From contig CAIRCM010000124.1 of NCBI GenBank assembly GCA_903877125.1, positions 1-37,306 on the forward strand: a stretch of 37,306 nucleotides of DNA, in the 5' to 3' direction. The notes under the pieces were generated by a model, which saw nothing but the letters and a program-made list of their open reading frames with translations, was not told the DNA's origin and did not search any database. Both the position numbers and the translations under genes were made by a program. This stretch comes from an uncultured Acetobacteraceae bacterium (lineage in GTDB: Bacteria > Pseudomonadota > Alphaproteobacteria > Acetobacterales > Acetobacteraceae). Positions 7,964-16,010 of the stretch are shown one piece after another; positions within the stretch are counted from its first letter, which is position 1; each line of letters opens with the position of its first letter.

Positions 7964-8973
7964 GGTTTGTGGGGCGCGGCGGGCGGGGGATAGACGCCGG
8001 GCGGGGCCGACGGTACCGGCGGATTGGACTGGTCGTTGGGCAGCACAAGTCCGTGCACCCGGCCGCTGGGGTTGGACACCAGCGTTGCCACCCCGGTTTT
8101 CATGTTCACCAGCGCTTCCGACCCGTTCAGCTGATTCTGGCCACGGGTGATGCGCACATGCCCCAGCAGCCGAGCGAGACCGGTTTCGGCGACGTAGACG
8201 CCGCGATCGCCGGTGACGGTGTCGGTCTGGGTGCGGATCGAGACATGGCCGAATGCCTCCATTCTCTGCAACTTGCCCGATGCGGTCAGCGGATCGTCCG
8301 GCTGGTTTGGCGCGCCATTCGGGGCGGATGCCGGCGTGGGTTTCGCCGGTGCCGGTTTCGGTCCGGCCGGCGCTTGCGTGTCGCTGGGCGTGGTGTAGGC
8401 GACCAGCGTATCCGCCGCGATGCGCCGCCCATCATTTGTCAACGCGATCGCATCGCCCCGGGCGACCGCCATGTGCTGCTGCGACCAATATTCCAGCGTG
8501 TCGCGCGCGGTCAGGATCTGCGACGGCGTGGTGAGTTTCATGTGGCTGCCGGTCATCACCAACACGGCCTGATCCATGTCGTAGACAGCCTTGTCGCCCA
8601 CCACCTGGTCTGTTTTGGACAGTATCCGCACATGGCCGAGCGCCTCGACCTTGTAGATTTCGCTGCCGCCGCCGTCCTGCGTGGTGGGATCGCCACCGGG
8701 TGCCGTGTTGGGCTGGCCGGCAGGTGCGGGTCCGGACGGTGTCGCACCAGCCTTCGGTCGGTACCAAGCCGTCAGCGTATCCGCCAGCACGGTCACATCG
8801 CCCCGCACCGCTCGGGCATCGCCGCGGGCGACAACCATTTTCTGTTCCTGCCGCCAGTCGATGCCATCGGTCGCGGTGATGTCGATCGGCCCGCCATGCG
8901 ACAGGTCGAGCTGCTGCGCGACGGCGGTCAACGGCAAAAGCGCCAAGCAGGCAGCAGCGAGAAGCGCTCTCAT
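7960..8973 (-). CDS. lptA: Periplasmic LPS-transport protein LptA, enlarged by internal duplication
   Basis: The product is 337 aa, nearly twice the enterobacterial length. It has a Sec signal peptide (residues 1-19, ending AVA before QQ). OstA/LptA beta-jellyroll segments occur at about 42-71 and 105-141, and again at 166-194 and 235-270, with corresponding motifs VARGDARAV/VARGDAIAL and VEALGHVRI/MEAFGHVSI. Each unit is interrupted by a Pro/Ala-rich linker (72-104 and 195-233). LptA forms the periplasmic bridge carrying LPS from LptC to LptD. The start is set at MRALLAAACL because it overlaps the lptC stop as ATGA and provides the signal peptide; the open frame extends further upstream but overlaps lptC. 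The C-terminal 30 residues are Pro-rich and probably disordered. Confidence 0.92.
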   Translation of the reverse strand: MRALLAAACLALLPLTAVAQQLDLSHGGPIDITATDGIDWRQEQKMVVARGDARAVRGDVTVLADTLTAWYRPKAGATPSGPAPAGQPNTAPGGDPTTQDGGGSEIYKVEALGHVRILSKTDQVVGDKAVYDMDQAVLVMTGSHMKLTTPSQILTARDTLEYWSQQHMAVARGDAIALTNDGRRIAADTLVAYTTPSDTQAPAGPKPAPAKPTPASAPNGAPNQPDDPLTASGKLQRMEAFGHVSIRTQTDTVTGDRGVYVAETGLARLLGHVRITRGQNQLNGSEALVNMKTGVATLVSNPSGRVHGLVLPNDQSNPPVPSAPPGVYPPPAAPHKP

Positions 8974-9635
8974 TTCGAAGCCGCGTTCATGATCAGATGG
9001 GTCTTGCCGGAGAACTGAATGGCCGTGCCCTTGTCCGTGATGGTGAACCCGCCGTCGGCATCCAGGACACCGAACGGCCCCTCGGCGTGCACGGGGTCGC
9101 CGCCGACCGCGCTGCCGCCCTTGACGTCCAGCGTCGCGCTCCCGGTGGTCAGCGTGGTGCCGTCGTCGCGGTACAGAACAACGTTCGACCAAAGGTCGAG
9201 CGTATTGGCCTTCTGGGCAAAGATACCGTGGTCGGCCTTCAGGTTGAGCCAAATCCCGTTGGCTTGCGTCAGATCGCCCTGCGGCTTGGTCAGTTCGATG
9301 CGATCGCTGTCCAGTTGCTTGGCGGTGTCGGTCGTCAGCGTGTAGGGCTCGCCCTTCTCGTTGACGCCATGATAACGCGCGTGCCGCAGTTGCGCGCCAT
9401 CGAGTTGGCCGCTCACATTGCCCAGCCGGGTCGGGATGAAGCCCTGCCGTTGCACCAGATCGGGCCACACCGCCACGGCGGTCAGCAGCGCGAGCGCGAG
9501 GAGCGGCAGCACATATTTTGTCGCCGTGATCAGCAGACGCCGGCGCGCCAGATCGCCTGCCTGGGCCGCGAAACGGTCTCTTGGCGTGTGCATGCCGTTG
9601 GTATGTCCCGCCATTTGCACCTGCCCGACCATCAT
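8970..9635 (-). CDS. lptC: LPS export protein LptC
   Basis: The product is 221 aa: a short cytoplasmic N-terminus (1-40), one membrane helix (about 41-57, YVLPLLALALLTAVAVW) and a periplasmic LptC/OstA jellyroll. LptC accepts LPS from LptBFG and hands it to LptA. The sequence is poorly conserved in the family, but the topology and position between kdsD and lptA settle the identity. Both ends overlap neighbours as ATGA. The start could be a few codons downstream (the second or third Met), since the first ATG is followed at once by another. Confidence 0.9.
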   Translation of the reverse strand: MMVGQVQMAGHTNGMHTPRDRFAAQAGDLARRRLLITATKYVLPLLALALLTAVAVWPDLVQRQGFIPTRLGNVSGQLDGAQLRHARYHGVNEKGEPYTLTTDTAKQLDSDRIELTKPQGDLTQANGIWLNLKADHGIFAQKANTLDLWSNVVLYRDDGTTLTTGSATLDVKGGSAVGGDPVHAEGPFGVLDADGGFTITDKGTAIQFSGKTHLIMNAASK

Positions 9636-10618
9636 ACCTGTCCGACCCGCAGCAGGTCGTGCACGTGAAGGATGCCTTCCGGCACGCCCTCCCGGTTCAC
9701 GACGAACAATGTGGTGACCCGTCGTTCGGGCGCGTTCATGGCCCGTAACGCCTCATCCGCGAGCGCGTCCGGCCCGATCGTCCGCGGGTCATGCGTCATG
9801 ATCTCGCCAACCCGGCGCGAAAGCAGGCCGGCATCCATCGACCGCCGCAGGTCGCCATCGGTCAGTATACCGATCAGCGCGCCATCGGGGCCGGTCACGC
9901 CAAGGCAGCCGAATCGCTTCTCGGTCATGGTCACGAGCGCGCGGTCCATCCCGGTGTCCGGTGTGGCCAACGGAACCGCATCGCCGGTGTGCATGACATC
10001 GCGCACCCGCCGCAGCCGCTGCCCCAACCGCCCGCCAGGATGAAACCGGCGGAAATCCTGTGCCGTGAAACCGCGCCGGGTCAGCAATGCGACGGCCAAC
10101 GCGTCGCCCAATGCCATCTGCATGGACGTCGATGTGGTGGGCGCGAGGCCCATGGGGCAGGCCTCCTCCGCCGGCGGCAGGATCAGCGCCTCGTTCGCGG
10201 CTTTCGCCAGCGCCGACCCGGCGCGGGCGGTGATCGCGACCAGCGGCAGGCCGAAACGGTGGCAGTGCGCGACGAGGTCGGCCAACTCCGCCGTTTCCCC
10301 CGAATTGGACAGCGCCAGCACCGCGTCGCCCGGCACGATCATGCCGAGGTCGCCGTGCGAAGCCTCGGCCGGATGGACGAACAGCGACGGGGCGCCGGTC
10401 GAAGCCAGGGTCGCGGCGATCTTGCGCGCGACGTGGCCGGATTTCCCCATGCCGGTCACAACGATCCGCCCGCTGGCCGAGCCCAGCAGGTCAAGCGCCC
10501 GGACGAAACTGTCGTCGAGCGCGCTCGCCAATGCCAGCAAACCCTCCGCCTCGGTCGTCAGCACCCGCCGCGCCACATCCCGATCGGACAAAGCCGCGCC
10601 CCCGGGGGCCTCGGTCAT
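9632..10618 (-). CDS. kdsD: Arabinose-5-phosphate isomerase (KpsF/GutQ/KdsD)
   Basis: The product is 328 aa starting at MTEAPGG; an upstream in-frame TTG would add 13 residues but has no better ribosome site. It has an N-terminal SIS domain (about 45-175) with TGMGKSGHVARKIAATLAST and the SNSGET loop, then two CBS domains (about 200-325) with VRDVMHTGDAVPLA and GEIMTHDPRTIGPD. It interconverts ribulose-5-phosphate and arabinose-5-phosphate, the first step to Kdo for the LPS inner core. It heads the ATGA-coupled set kdsD-lptC-lptA-lptB, so Kdo synthesis and LPS export are co-expressed. The upstream 157 bases before rnd hold no gene. Confidence 0.94.
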   Translation of the reverse strand: MTEAPGGAALSDRDVARRVLTTEAEGLLALASALDDSFVRALDLLGSASGRIVVTGMGKSGHVARKIAATLASTGAPSLFVHPAEASHGDLGMIVPGDAVLALSNSGETAELADLVAHCHRFGLPLVAITARAGSALAKAANEALILPPAEEACPMGLAPTTSTSMQMALGDALAVALLTRRGFTAQDFRRFHPGGRLGQRLRRVRDVMHTGDAVPLATPDTGMDRALVTMTEKRFGCLGVTGPDGALIGILTDGDLRRSMDAGLLSRRVGEIMTHDPRTIGPDALADEALRAMNAPERRVTTLFVVNREGVPEGILHVHDLLRVGQV

Positions 10619-10775
10619 TGGACGCTCGGCGAGGATGGTATCGTGGGGCAATGGCAATCCGTTGCGGTGTTCGTGACTTCTATGATCCCCCCCCGGCGAG
10701 GGGTCAACGCGTTACGCATATCGAAATGTTACACGAAACCGGGAGCACCCGGCGCGCATCAGTGCCCGGCCCGCA

Positions 10776-11429
10776 TCAGTGATGGAAGATGTCGGGGTCT
10801 TCGTAGCCAAGGAGGTCGAGCCGTCCGCGAGTCGGCAGGAAGTCGAAACAGGCCTGCGCCAGTTCCCGCCGCCCCTCGCGCACCAGCAGCGCATCCAGCT
10901 TCTCCCACAGACGATGCAAATAAAGCACATCGGAGGCGGCATAGGCCATCTGTTCCGACGTCAATTCCGGCGCGCCCCAATCGGAGGATTGCTGCTGCTT
11001 GGACAGATCGACGCCGAGGAGTTCCTTGCACAGATCCTTCAACCCGTAGCGGTCGGTGAACGTGCGCACCAGCTTGGCCGCGATCTTGGTGCACAGCACC
11101 GGCGCGACCGTGATCCCCAGGCTGTGCTGCAACACCGCGACATCGAACCGGGCGAAATGCATGAGCTTGGTCACGGTGGGATCGGCCATCAGACGCGCGA
11201 GGTTGGGGGCGTCGAAGCCACGCCCGCCCAGTGCGACGGGGATCAACTGCACCATGTGCACCTGTCCGTCGCCGGCCGACATCTGCACCAGACACAGCCG
11301 GTCCCGATGCGGGCGCAGGCCCATGGTTTCGGTGTCGACCGCGACCACGGGGCCAAGGGTCAGCCCGTCCGGCAGGTCATGCCGGTGCAGGTGGATCGTT
11401 GCGTTCGCCATGAATTGCGTTGTGCTCAT
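10776..11429 (-). CDS. rnd: Ribonuclease D, short form
   Basis: The product is 217 aa from MSTTQFM; a start six codons later (MANATIHL) is equally possible because neither has a clear Shine-Dalgarno. The DEDDy exonuclease motifs are visible: VVAVDTETMGL (Exo I, D and E), HFARFDVAVL (Exo II, D) and YAASDVLYL (Exo III, Y and D). There is no HRDC domain, as is common for the short alphaproteobacterial RNase D. The enzyme trims tRNA 3' ends. It lies only seven bases downstream of a tRNA-Leu gene on the same strand, so its mRNA is probably released when that tRNA is processed. Confidence 0.92.
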   Translation of the reverse strand: MSTTQFMANATIHLHRHDLPDGLTLGPVVAVDTETMGLRPHRDRLCLVQMSAGDGQVHMVQLIPVALGGRGFDAPNLARLMADPTVTKLMHFARFDVAVLQHSLGITVAPVLCTKIAAKLVRTFTDRYGLKDLCKELLGVDLSKQQQSSDWGAPELTSEQMAYAASDVLYLHRLWEKLDALLVREGRRELAQACFDFLPTRGRLDLLGYEDPDIFHH

Positions 11430-11436
11430 AAGTTGT

Positions 11437-11523
11437 TGGTGCCCAGAAGAAGACTCGAACTTCCACGACCTTGCGGCCACAGGTACCTGAAACCTGCGCG
11501 TCTACCAATTCCGCCATCTGGGC
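11437..11523 (-). tRNA. tRNA-Leu (anticodon CAG), CCA encoded
   Basis: The minus strand reads GCCCAGA at the 5' end and TCTGGGC-A-CCA at the 3' end, a perfect seven-pair acceptor stem. The D-arm has GGAATTGGTAGACGC. The anticodon arm is CAGGT/ACCTG around the loop TTCAGGT, giving anticodon CAG. A long variable arm (TGGCCGCAAGGTCGT), required for class II leucine tRNA, precedes the T-arm with GTTCGAGTC. The terminal CCA is encoded. rnd follows seven bases downstream. Confidence 0.97.
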
Positions 11524-11668
11524 AACGGGAGCATGTCGCGGCGAACCGCGTCGGGTAGGGGCGGCAATGTAACCGCCACATCGTCGGACGTCAACAGGGT
11601 TTGGGGGTTCCGGTGCACGATTTCCCATGGCAAACATCGCCGCGACCGAGGTTAAGGGGACAGTTTCC

Positions 11669-12655
11669 ATGGCGACGGGCGGAATTGCGACGGTTTTCGG
11701 CGGTTCGGGGTTCATCGGACGGTATGTGGTTAAGCGGCTGGCGCAACGCGGCTATGTGGTTCGGGTGGCCGGCCGCTTCCCCGAGGCAGCGCTGTTCCTC
11801 AAGACCATGGGCGGAGTCGGGCAGATCGTGCCGCTTTATGCACCCGTCACCAACGAAGCCGACGTGGCCCGAGCGGTGCAGGGCGCCGATCTGGTGGTCA
11901 ATCTCGTGGCGATTCTGGCGGAAGGCCGGCGCGCGACCTTCCAGGCGATCCATGCCGAAGGCGCGGCTCGGGTGGCCAGACTCGCCGCGACGGCCGGCGT
12001 GTCCCGTCTGGTGCACGTTTCGGCGATCGGCGCCGACCCCGCGAGCCCCAGCCAATACGGCACCACCAAGGCGGCGGGGGAACTCGCGGTGCGCCAGAAT
12101 TTCCCAGGTGCGACCATCCTGCGCCCGTCCGTCGTCTTCGGGCCGGAGGACAATCTTTTCAACCGCTTCGCCGCCATGGCGCGCAACCTGCCGGTCATGC
12201 CGGTGGTCGCGGGTGAGACCAAATTCCAGCCCGTCTATGTCGGCGACGTCGCGGACGCGATCATCGCGGCGTTGACGCGCCCGGACGCGGTGGGCGGGCT
12301 GTACGAGCTGGGCGGGCCGCGAATCCTGACCATGCGGGCCTTGCTCGACTACACGATGAAGGAATCCGGCCATGTGCGGCCGGCCATCGCCTTGCCGACC
12401 GGGTTGGCGCGCCTGCATGCGTTTTTCATGGGATGCCTGCCGGCGTTTTTGCGGGCCAGCCTGTCCGACATCCTGGTCACCAACGATCAGATTGCCATGC
12501 TCTCGCGTGACAATGTCGTGAGTTCCGGCATGCCAGGTCTCCCCGAACTCGGCATCGTGCCGACGCCGATGGAGCTGATCGTGCCGTTCTATCTGCGTCG
12601 TTTCCGGCCAGGCGGGAAGGCGCCCGAGGCGCCGGCCATCCAATCGGCGCATTGA
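11669..12655 (+). CDS. Complex I NDUFA9-subunit-like NAD(P)-binding protein
   Basis: The product is 328 aa. The start at MATGGIATVFGGSG is favoured by AGGGG about ten bases upstream; an earlier in-frame ATG at 11627 exists. The Rossmann glycine loop FGGSGFIGRYVVKRL follows directly. An atypical-SDR core (VHVSAIGADP, YGTTKAAGE, ILRPSVVFGPEDN) matches the bacterial homologues of the mitochondrial 39-kDa NDUFA9 subunit. In alphaproteobacteria such proteins are encoded apart from the nuo operon and are proposed to bind NADPH or act in quinone-linked electron transport. It is divergent from the tRNA-Leu/rnd unit and is followed 43 bases later by the FzlA-like gene. Confidence 0.88.
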   Translation: MATGGIATVFGGSGFIGRYVVKRLAQRGYVVRVAGRFPEAALFLKTMGGVGQIVPLYAPVTNEADVARAVQGADLVVNLVAILAEGRRATFQAIHAEGAARVARLAATAGVSRLVHVSAIGADPASPSQYGTTKAAGELAVRQNFPGATILRPSVVFGPEDNLFNRFAAMARNLPVMPVVAGETKFQPVYVGDVADAIIAALTRPDAVGGLYELGGPRILTMRALLDYTMKESGHVRPAIALPTGLARLHAFFMGCLPAFLRASLSDILVTNDQIAMLSRDNVVSSGMPGLPELGIVPTPMELIVPFYLRRFRPGGKAPEAPAIQSAH

Positions 12656-12698
12656 GGCGGCTTGGCGCGAAGCCGGGTGCGGTGCGATAAGGGCGGCG

Positions 12699-13370
12699 AT
12701 GCGAATCCTTTATCACTTCCCCTTGTCACCGTTTTCCCGGAAGGTCCGGCTTGTGCTGGCGGAAAAACGTCTGCCGTTCGAGTTGCGACTGGAAAAAACC
12801 TGGGAACGGCGAGAGGCCTATCTTGAACTGAATCCCGCCGGCACCGTGCCGACGCTGGAGGAAGACAACGGCCTCGCGATCCCCGATTCTTCGGTCATCT
12901 GCGAATACCTCGACGAGGGGTACGAGGATACGCCCCAAATGTTGGGTCAAACCTTGGCCGAAAGGGTCGAGGTGAGGCGGCTGGCCGCCTGGTTCGACGG
13001 GAAATTCGCCCACGAAGTCACCGACAATCTTCTCGGCGAGAAACATATGCGCCGGCTTACAGGTCGCGGTAACCCCGATCCCGGTGCGATCCGCAACGGC
13101 TATGCCGCATTGCGCCACCACCTGAACTATATCGGCTACCTCGCGGAAACCAGAAAATGGCTGGCGGGCGCGAGCTTGACGCTGGCCGATTTCGCCGCCG
13201 CGGCGCAGTTGTCGTCGCTCGATTTCACCGGTGAGGTCGACTGGTCCATCTCACCGGCCGCGAAGGATTGGTACGCCAAGATCAAATCGCGCCCAAGTTT
13301 CCGCGGCCTGCTGATGGACCGGATGCCCGGCATAACGCCGCCGAAACATTACGACGATCTCGATTTCTGA
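12699..13370 (+). CDS. fzlA: GST-fold protein, FzlA-like FtsZ-associated protein
   Basis: The product is 223 aa with a thioredoxin-like N-terminal half (LYHFPLSPFSRKVRLVLAEK, ELNPAGTVPTLEED, DSSVICEYLDE) and an all-helical C-terminal GST domain. The long charged segment WFDGKFAHEV, the IGYLAETRKWLAG stretch and especially the tail PPKHYDDLDF fit the alphaproteobacterial FzlA family rather than a detoxifying glutathione transferase. FzlA binds and curves FtsZ filaments during constriction in Caulobacter, and its C-terminal tail matters for that. The family call is from memory of the sequence pattern; the fallback is a generic GST. AAGGG precedes the ATG. Confidence 0.72.
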   Translation: MRILYHFPLSPFSRKVRLVLAEKRLPFELRLEKTWERREAYLELNPAGTVPTLEEDNGLAIPDSSVICEYLDEGYEDTPQMLGQTLAERVEVRRLAAWFDGKFAHEVTDNLLGEKHMRRLTGRGNPDPGAIRNGYAALRHHLNYIGYLAETRKWLAGASLTLADFAAAAQLSSLDFTGEVDWSISPAAKDWYAKIKSRPSFRGLLMDRMPGITPPKHYDDLDF

Positions 13371-13376
13371 CCTGAA

Positions 13377-13721
13377 TCAGACGATCTCCGAATGCCGCGG
13401 CGGATCGGCGGACAGTTGCGCGAACGCCTGTTTGGAGCAGCGATGCAAGGCTGCCACCATATCCGCTTCCGCGACGGTTATGCCCCGGCCGGCCAGCACG
13501 CCGCGAACGTGCCCCAAAATCCCGGCGTCGTGCTCAGGCCCGTTGGCGATCCCCAACACGTCCGAAACCAGCGCGTCTTCCGCGGCGCCGGCAATCCCCG
13601 CGGTGGCCGCGGCCCAATGTGCGAACAACTTGTCGCGTCTGGCGTCCATCAGGAAGCGAAATTCCTCGTCATGCGCGAACTTGGCTTCAAACGCGTTTTC
13701 ACGGTCATGCATCGTGGTCAC
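13377..13721 (-). CDS. DUF1476 F1-ATPase inhibitor (zeta subunit) protein
   Basis: The product is 114 aa. The GTG start is seven bases after AAGGAG; the ATG three codons later would be too far. The opening DRENAFEAKFAHDEEFRF is the hallmark of DUF1476, whose Paracoccus member is the zeta subunit that blocks F1-ATPase rotation with its N-terminal helix and so prevents wasteful ATP hydrolysis. The remaining four-helix part (KLFAHWAAATAGI and later segments) is also typical. The gene converges on the FzlA-like gene with six bases between stops. The family is almost exclusive to alphaproteobacteria and supports the taxonomic reading. Confidence 0.9.
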   Translation of the reverse strand: MTTMHDRENAFEAKFAHDEEFRFLMDARRDKLFAHWAAATAGIAGAAEDALVSDVLGIANGPEHDAGILGHVRGVLAGRGITVAEADMVAALHRCSKQAFAQLSADPPRHSEIV

Positions 13722-13818
13722 GGGGACGCTCCTTCGTTAAATCACCCGTTTGATATGGTGTCCGCTTCGCGCGATGTCGCCGCCAAACCATGAAATAAAT
13801 ATGCCTTTTGAGTGGCGA

Positions 13819-14007
13819 TCAGCGATTGGTGTGCATGCCGTTGCTGTCGATCGTCACACAGTCCCGCCGTCCCGAGGCATAACAGTTCTGCAGCGCCGCG
13901 GACCGGCGCAACTCGTTGACCACGAACCAGACACCAACGAATGCCACCACCAGGATCGCCAGGCCGATCAGCGGCCGCAGCCGGTTCTTCGATGGTTCGT
14001 CGTCCAC
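13819..14007 (-). CDS. Small single-pass membrane protein
   Basis: A 62-aa product starts at GTG with GGAAG a few bases upstream. Residues 1-11 are hydrophilic, 12-31 (LIGLAILVVAFVGVWFVVNE region) form one membrane helix, and the remaining 30 residues carry two cysteines (NCYASGRRDC) that could form a periplasmic disulfide. No family name is recognised. It stands alone between the zeta inhibitor gene and the AI-2E family permease, both on the same strand, with roughly 80-100 bases on each side. Coding potential is supported by the coherent topology rather than by known homology. Confidence 0.55.
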   Translation of the reverse strand: MDDEPSKNRLRPLIGLAILVVAFVGVWFVVNELRRSAALQNCYASGRRDCVTIDSNGMHTNR

Positions 14008-14084
14008 GATCTTCCGTTCGCCTCGTCACGCCCGTGTCGGCCATCCTATAAAGCAGGCTCCCATACCTGACGAGTTGCGAAACG

Positions 14085-15131
14085 TTACCCCGTCAGGTCC
14101 TCGTCGGCCTCGCGCCCCCATTCGTTCATCAGGGTGTAGCCCACCCCAAGCAGCACCGGCCCCAGGAAGATGCCCAACAACCCGAATGCCAGCGCGCCGC
14201 CGAGGACGCCAAGCACGGTGAGCAGGAAGGGCAGATTCGCGCCCCGGGCGATGAACCAGGGCCGGATGACGCTGTCGGCGCCGGAAACCACGACCGTTCC
14301 GTAGATCGCCAGGAACAGTCCCCAGCCCCAATGACCGGACCCGGCAAGCCAGATCGCGGCGGGAATCCAAACCACGGGGGCGCCGATCGGCAGCACCGCC
14401 AGCAGGCCAGCGGTGGCGCCCAGCAAGACCGGCTCGGGCACGCCGGAGATCGCCAGACCGAGCGCCGTCAGGAAACCCTGCACGATCGCGGTGCCCAAAA
14501 TCCCGTAAACCACCCCCCGCACCGTGTTCCCCGTAACCAGGATCAGCCGCTCCGCCCGCTCGCCGGCGATTCTGCGTAACAGGCTCTTCAGCCGTTCGGC
14601 GATCGCATCCCCGTGCAGATAGATGAAAAACGCCGCGAACAGCGCCAGCAGGAACATCAGCACGCCGCTGGCGATCCCCACCAGCACCTGGAAGCCGTTT
14701 TCCAGCACGACGCCGAAATACGGCTGCAACGCGGTCAGCATCGCCCCGATATCCGCCGCCCAGCCGGTCCAAAGATCGCCCACGCTCTGGCCGATCAGCG
14801 GCATATCGTAGACCCAATGCGGGGCGGCCGGCAGACCGCCGCGCAGCGCGTTCTCCACCACATGGCGAAGGCGCACGATATCGTCGGCGCGGCTCGGGGC
14901 GGCGATACCGATGGGCAGCACAACCACGATCGCGGTCAACGCTACCATTGCGCCGGCCGAGATCCCGTTGCTCAGACGCAGGCGCTGACGCAGCCACTCG
15001 AACGCCGGCCACGTCGTAAACACCAGGATCGCCGCCCAAAGCAGCGCCGAGATGAAGGGGTACAGCACCAGGACGCAGCCGATGGCCACGCCACCCAGCA
15101 GCAGGCCCATCAGAATGCGTTCCGCGGTCAT
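14085..15131 (-). CDS. AI-2E family (UPF0118) membrane transporter
   Basis: The product is 348 aa starting at MTAERILMGLLLGG. About eight membrane helices are visible, with the family's re-entrant/late signature in PVLLGATAGLLAVLPIGAPV and the C-terminal run GIFLGPVLLGVGYTLMNEW. Members include the AI-2 exporter TqsA and Na+(Li+)/H+ antiporters, so the cargo cannot be assigned from sequence. The frame stays open for another 286 codons upstream, but that part is antisense to hyi and lacks membrane character, so the start is placed at 15131. It is divergent from hyi with a 75-base intergenic space that carries the hyi Shine-Dalgarno. Confidence 0.88.
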   Translation of the reverse strand: MTAERILMGLLLGGVAIGCVLVLYPFISALLWAAILVFTTWPAFEWLRQRLRLSNGISAGAMVALTAIVVVLPIGIAAPSRADDIVRLRHVVENALRGGLPAAPHWVYDMPLIGQSVGDLWTGWAADIGAMLTALQPYFGVVLENGFQVLVGIASGVLMFLLALFAAFFIYLHGDAIAERLKSLLRRIAGERAERLILVTGNTVRGVVYGILGTAIVQGFLTALGLAISGVPEPVLLGATAGLLAVLPIGAPVVWIPAAIWLAGSGHWGWGLFLAIYGTVVVSGADSVIRPWFIARGANLPFLLTVLGVLGGALAFGLLGIFLGPVLLGVGYTLMNEWGREADEDLTG

Positions 15132-15206
15132 GCCGTGTTCAAGCCCCGTCTGGTAAAGCGATAAGCCCGCTTGTAGCTTCTCCCGCGCGTTCCGGGAGGT
15201 TCCACC

Positions 15207-15986
15207 ATGCCACGCTTTGCCGCCAACCTGTCCATGATGTTCAATGAGGTGCCGTTCCTCGACCGCTTCGCCGCCGCGCGCAAGGCGGGGTTCGACGGGG
15301 TGGAGTTCCTCTTTCCCTACGAATATCCCGCCGCAGAAATCCGCGCCCGCCTGCGGGGGGAGGGGCTGACGCAGGCACTGTTCAACATGCCCCCCGGCGA
15401 TTGGGCGAACGGGGAACGCGGAATGGCCAGCCTGCCGGGCCGTCAGGCGGAATTTCGCGAAAGCGTGAAACGCGCCTTGGATTACGCCGCGACGCTGGAA
15501 TGCCGGCACGTCCACTGCATGGCGGGAATTCCCTCGGCCGATGTGGCGCCGGGCACGGCGGCCGCACTTTATGCCGCGAACCTCGCCTGGGCCACGGAGC
15601 AGGCGCATCCGGCAGGCGTTAAGCTGGTGATCGAGCCGATCAACCATCGCGACATGCCCGGCTATTTCCTCAATACCCAGGCCCAGGGCGCGGCCGTGAT
15701 CGCGGCGATCGGGCCTGATCGGCTGGGACTGCAATTCGACCTGTATCATGTGCAGATCACCGAAGGCGACATCGCCAAGCGGATGGAAAAGCACATGCCG
15801 GTGATCGCGCACATGCAGATCGCCGACGTGCCGGCGCGCAACGAGCCCGGCACCGGTGAAATCGGCTGGTCCTATCTGTTCCGCCGGATGGATGAGCTCG
15901 GCTATCAGGGCTGGGTCGGCTGCGAGTACCGCCCCGCGGGCGAAACCGTCGCGGGCCTTGGCTGGCGCGAGCGGTTCGCCAGCTGA
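15207..15986 (+). CDS. hyi: Hydroxypyruvate isomerase / 2-oxo-tetronate isomerase family
   Basis: The product is 259 aa, the usual length, and follows GGGAGG. It is an AP-endonuclease-2-type TIM barrel with the metal-binding Glu in VIEPINHRDMPGYFL, LQFDLYHVQITEGD, MQIADVPARNEPGTGEI and a final Glu in GCEYRP. Hyi interconverts hydroxypyruvate and tartronate semialdehyde; the close relative OtnI acts on 2-oxo-tetronates. The next gene, 24 bases on, is a tartronate semialdehyde reductase, which favours the glyoxylate-to-glycerate role. No glyoxylate carboligase gene (gcl) is in the window. Confidence 0.92.
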   Translation: MPRFAANLSMMFNEVPFLDRFAAARKAGFDGVEFLFPYEYPAAEIRARLRGEGLTQALFNMPPGDWANGERGMASLPGRQAEFRESVKRALDYAATLECRHVHCMAGIPSADVAPGTAAALYAANLAWATEQAHPAGVKLVIEPINHRDMPGYFLNTQAQGAAVIAAIGPDRLGLQFDLYHVQITEGDIAKRMEKHMPVIAHMQIADVPARNEPGTGEIGWSYLFRRMDELGYQGWVGCEYRPAGETVAGLGWRERFAS

Positions 15987-16010
15987 CATTTTTCAAAAGG
16001 AGAAAACACC

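Noticed and set aside
15132-15989. N-terminal extension of the AI-2E family permease frame
   Set aside because: The 286 extra codons are antisense to hyi, hydrophilic, and absent from the family.
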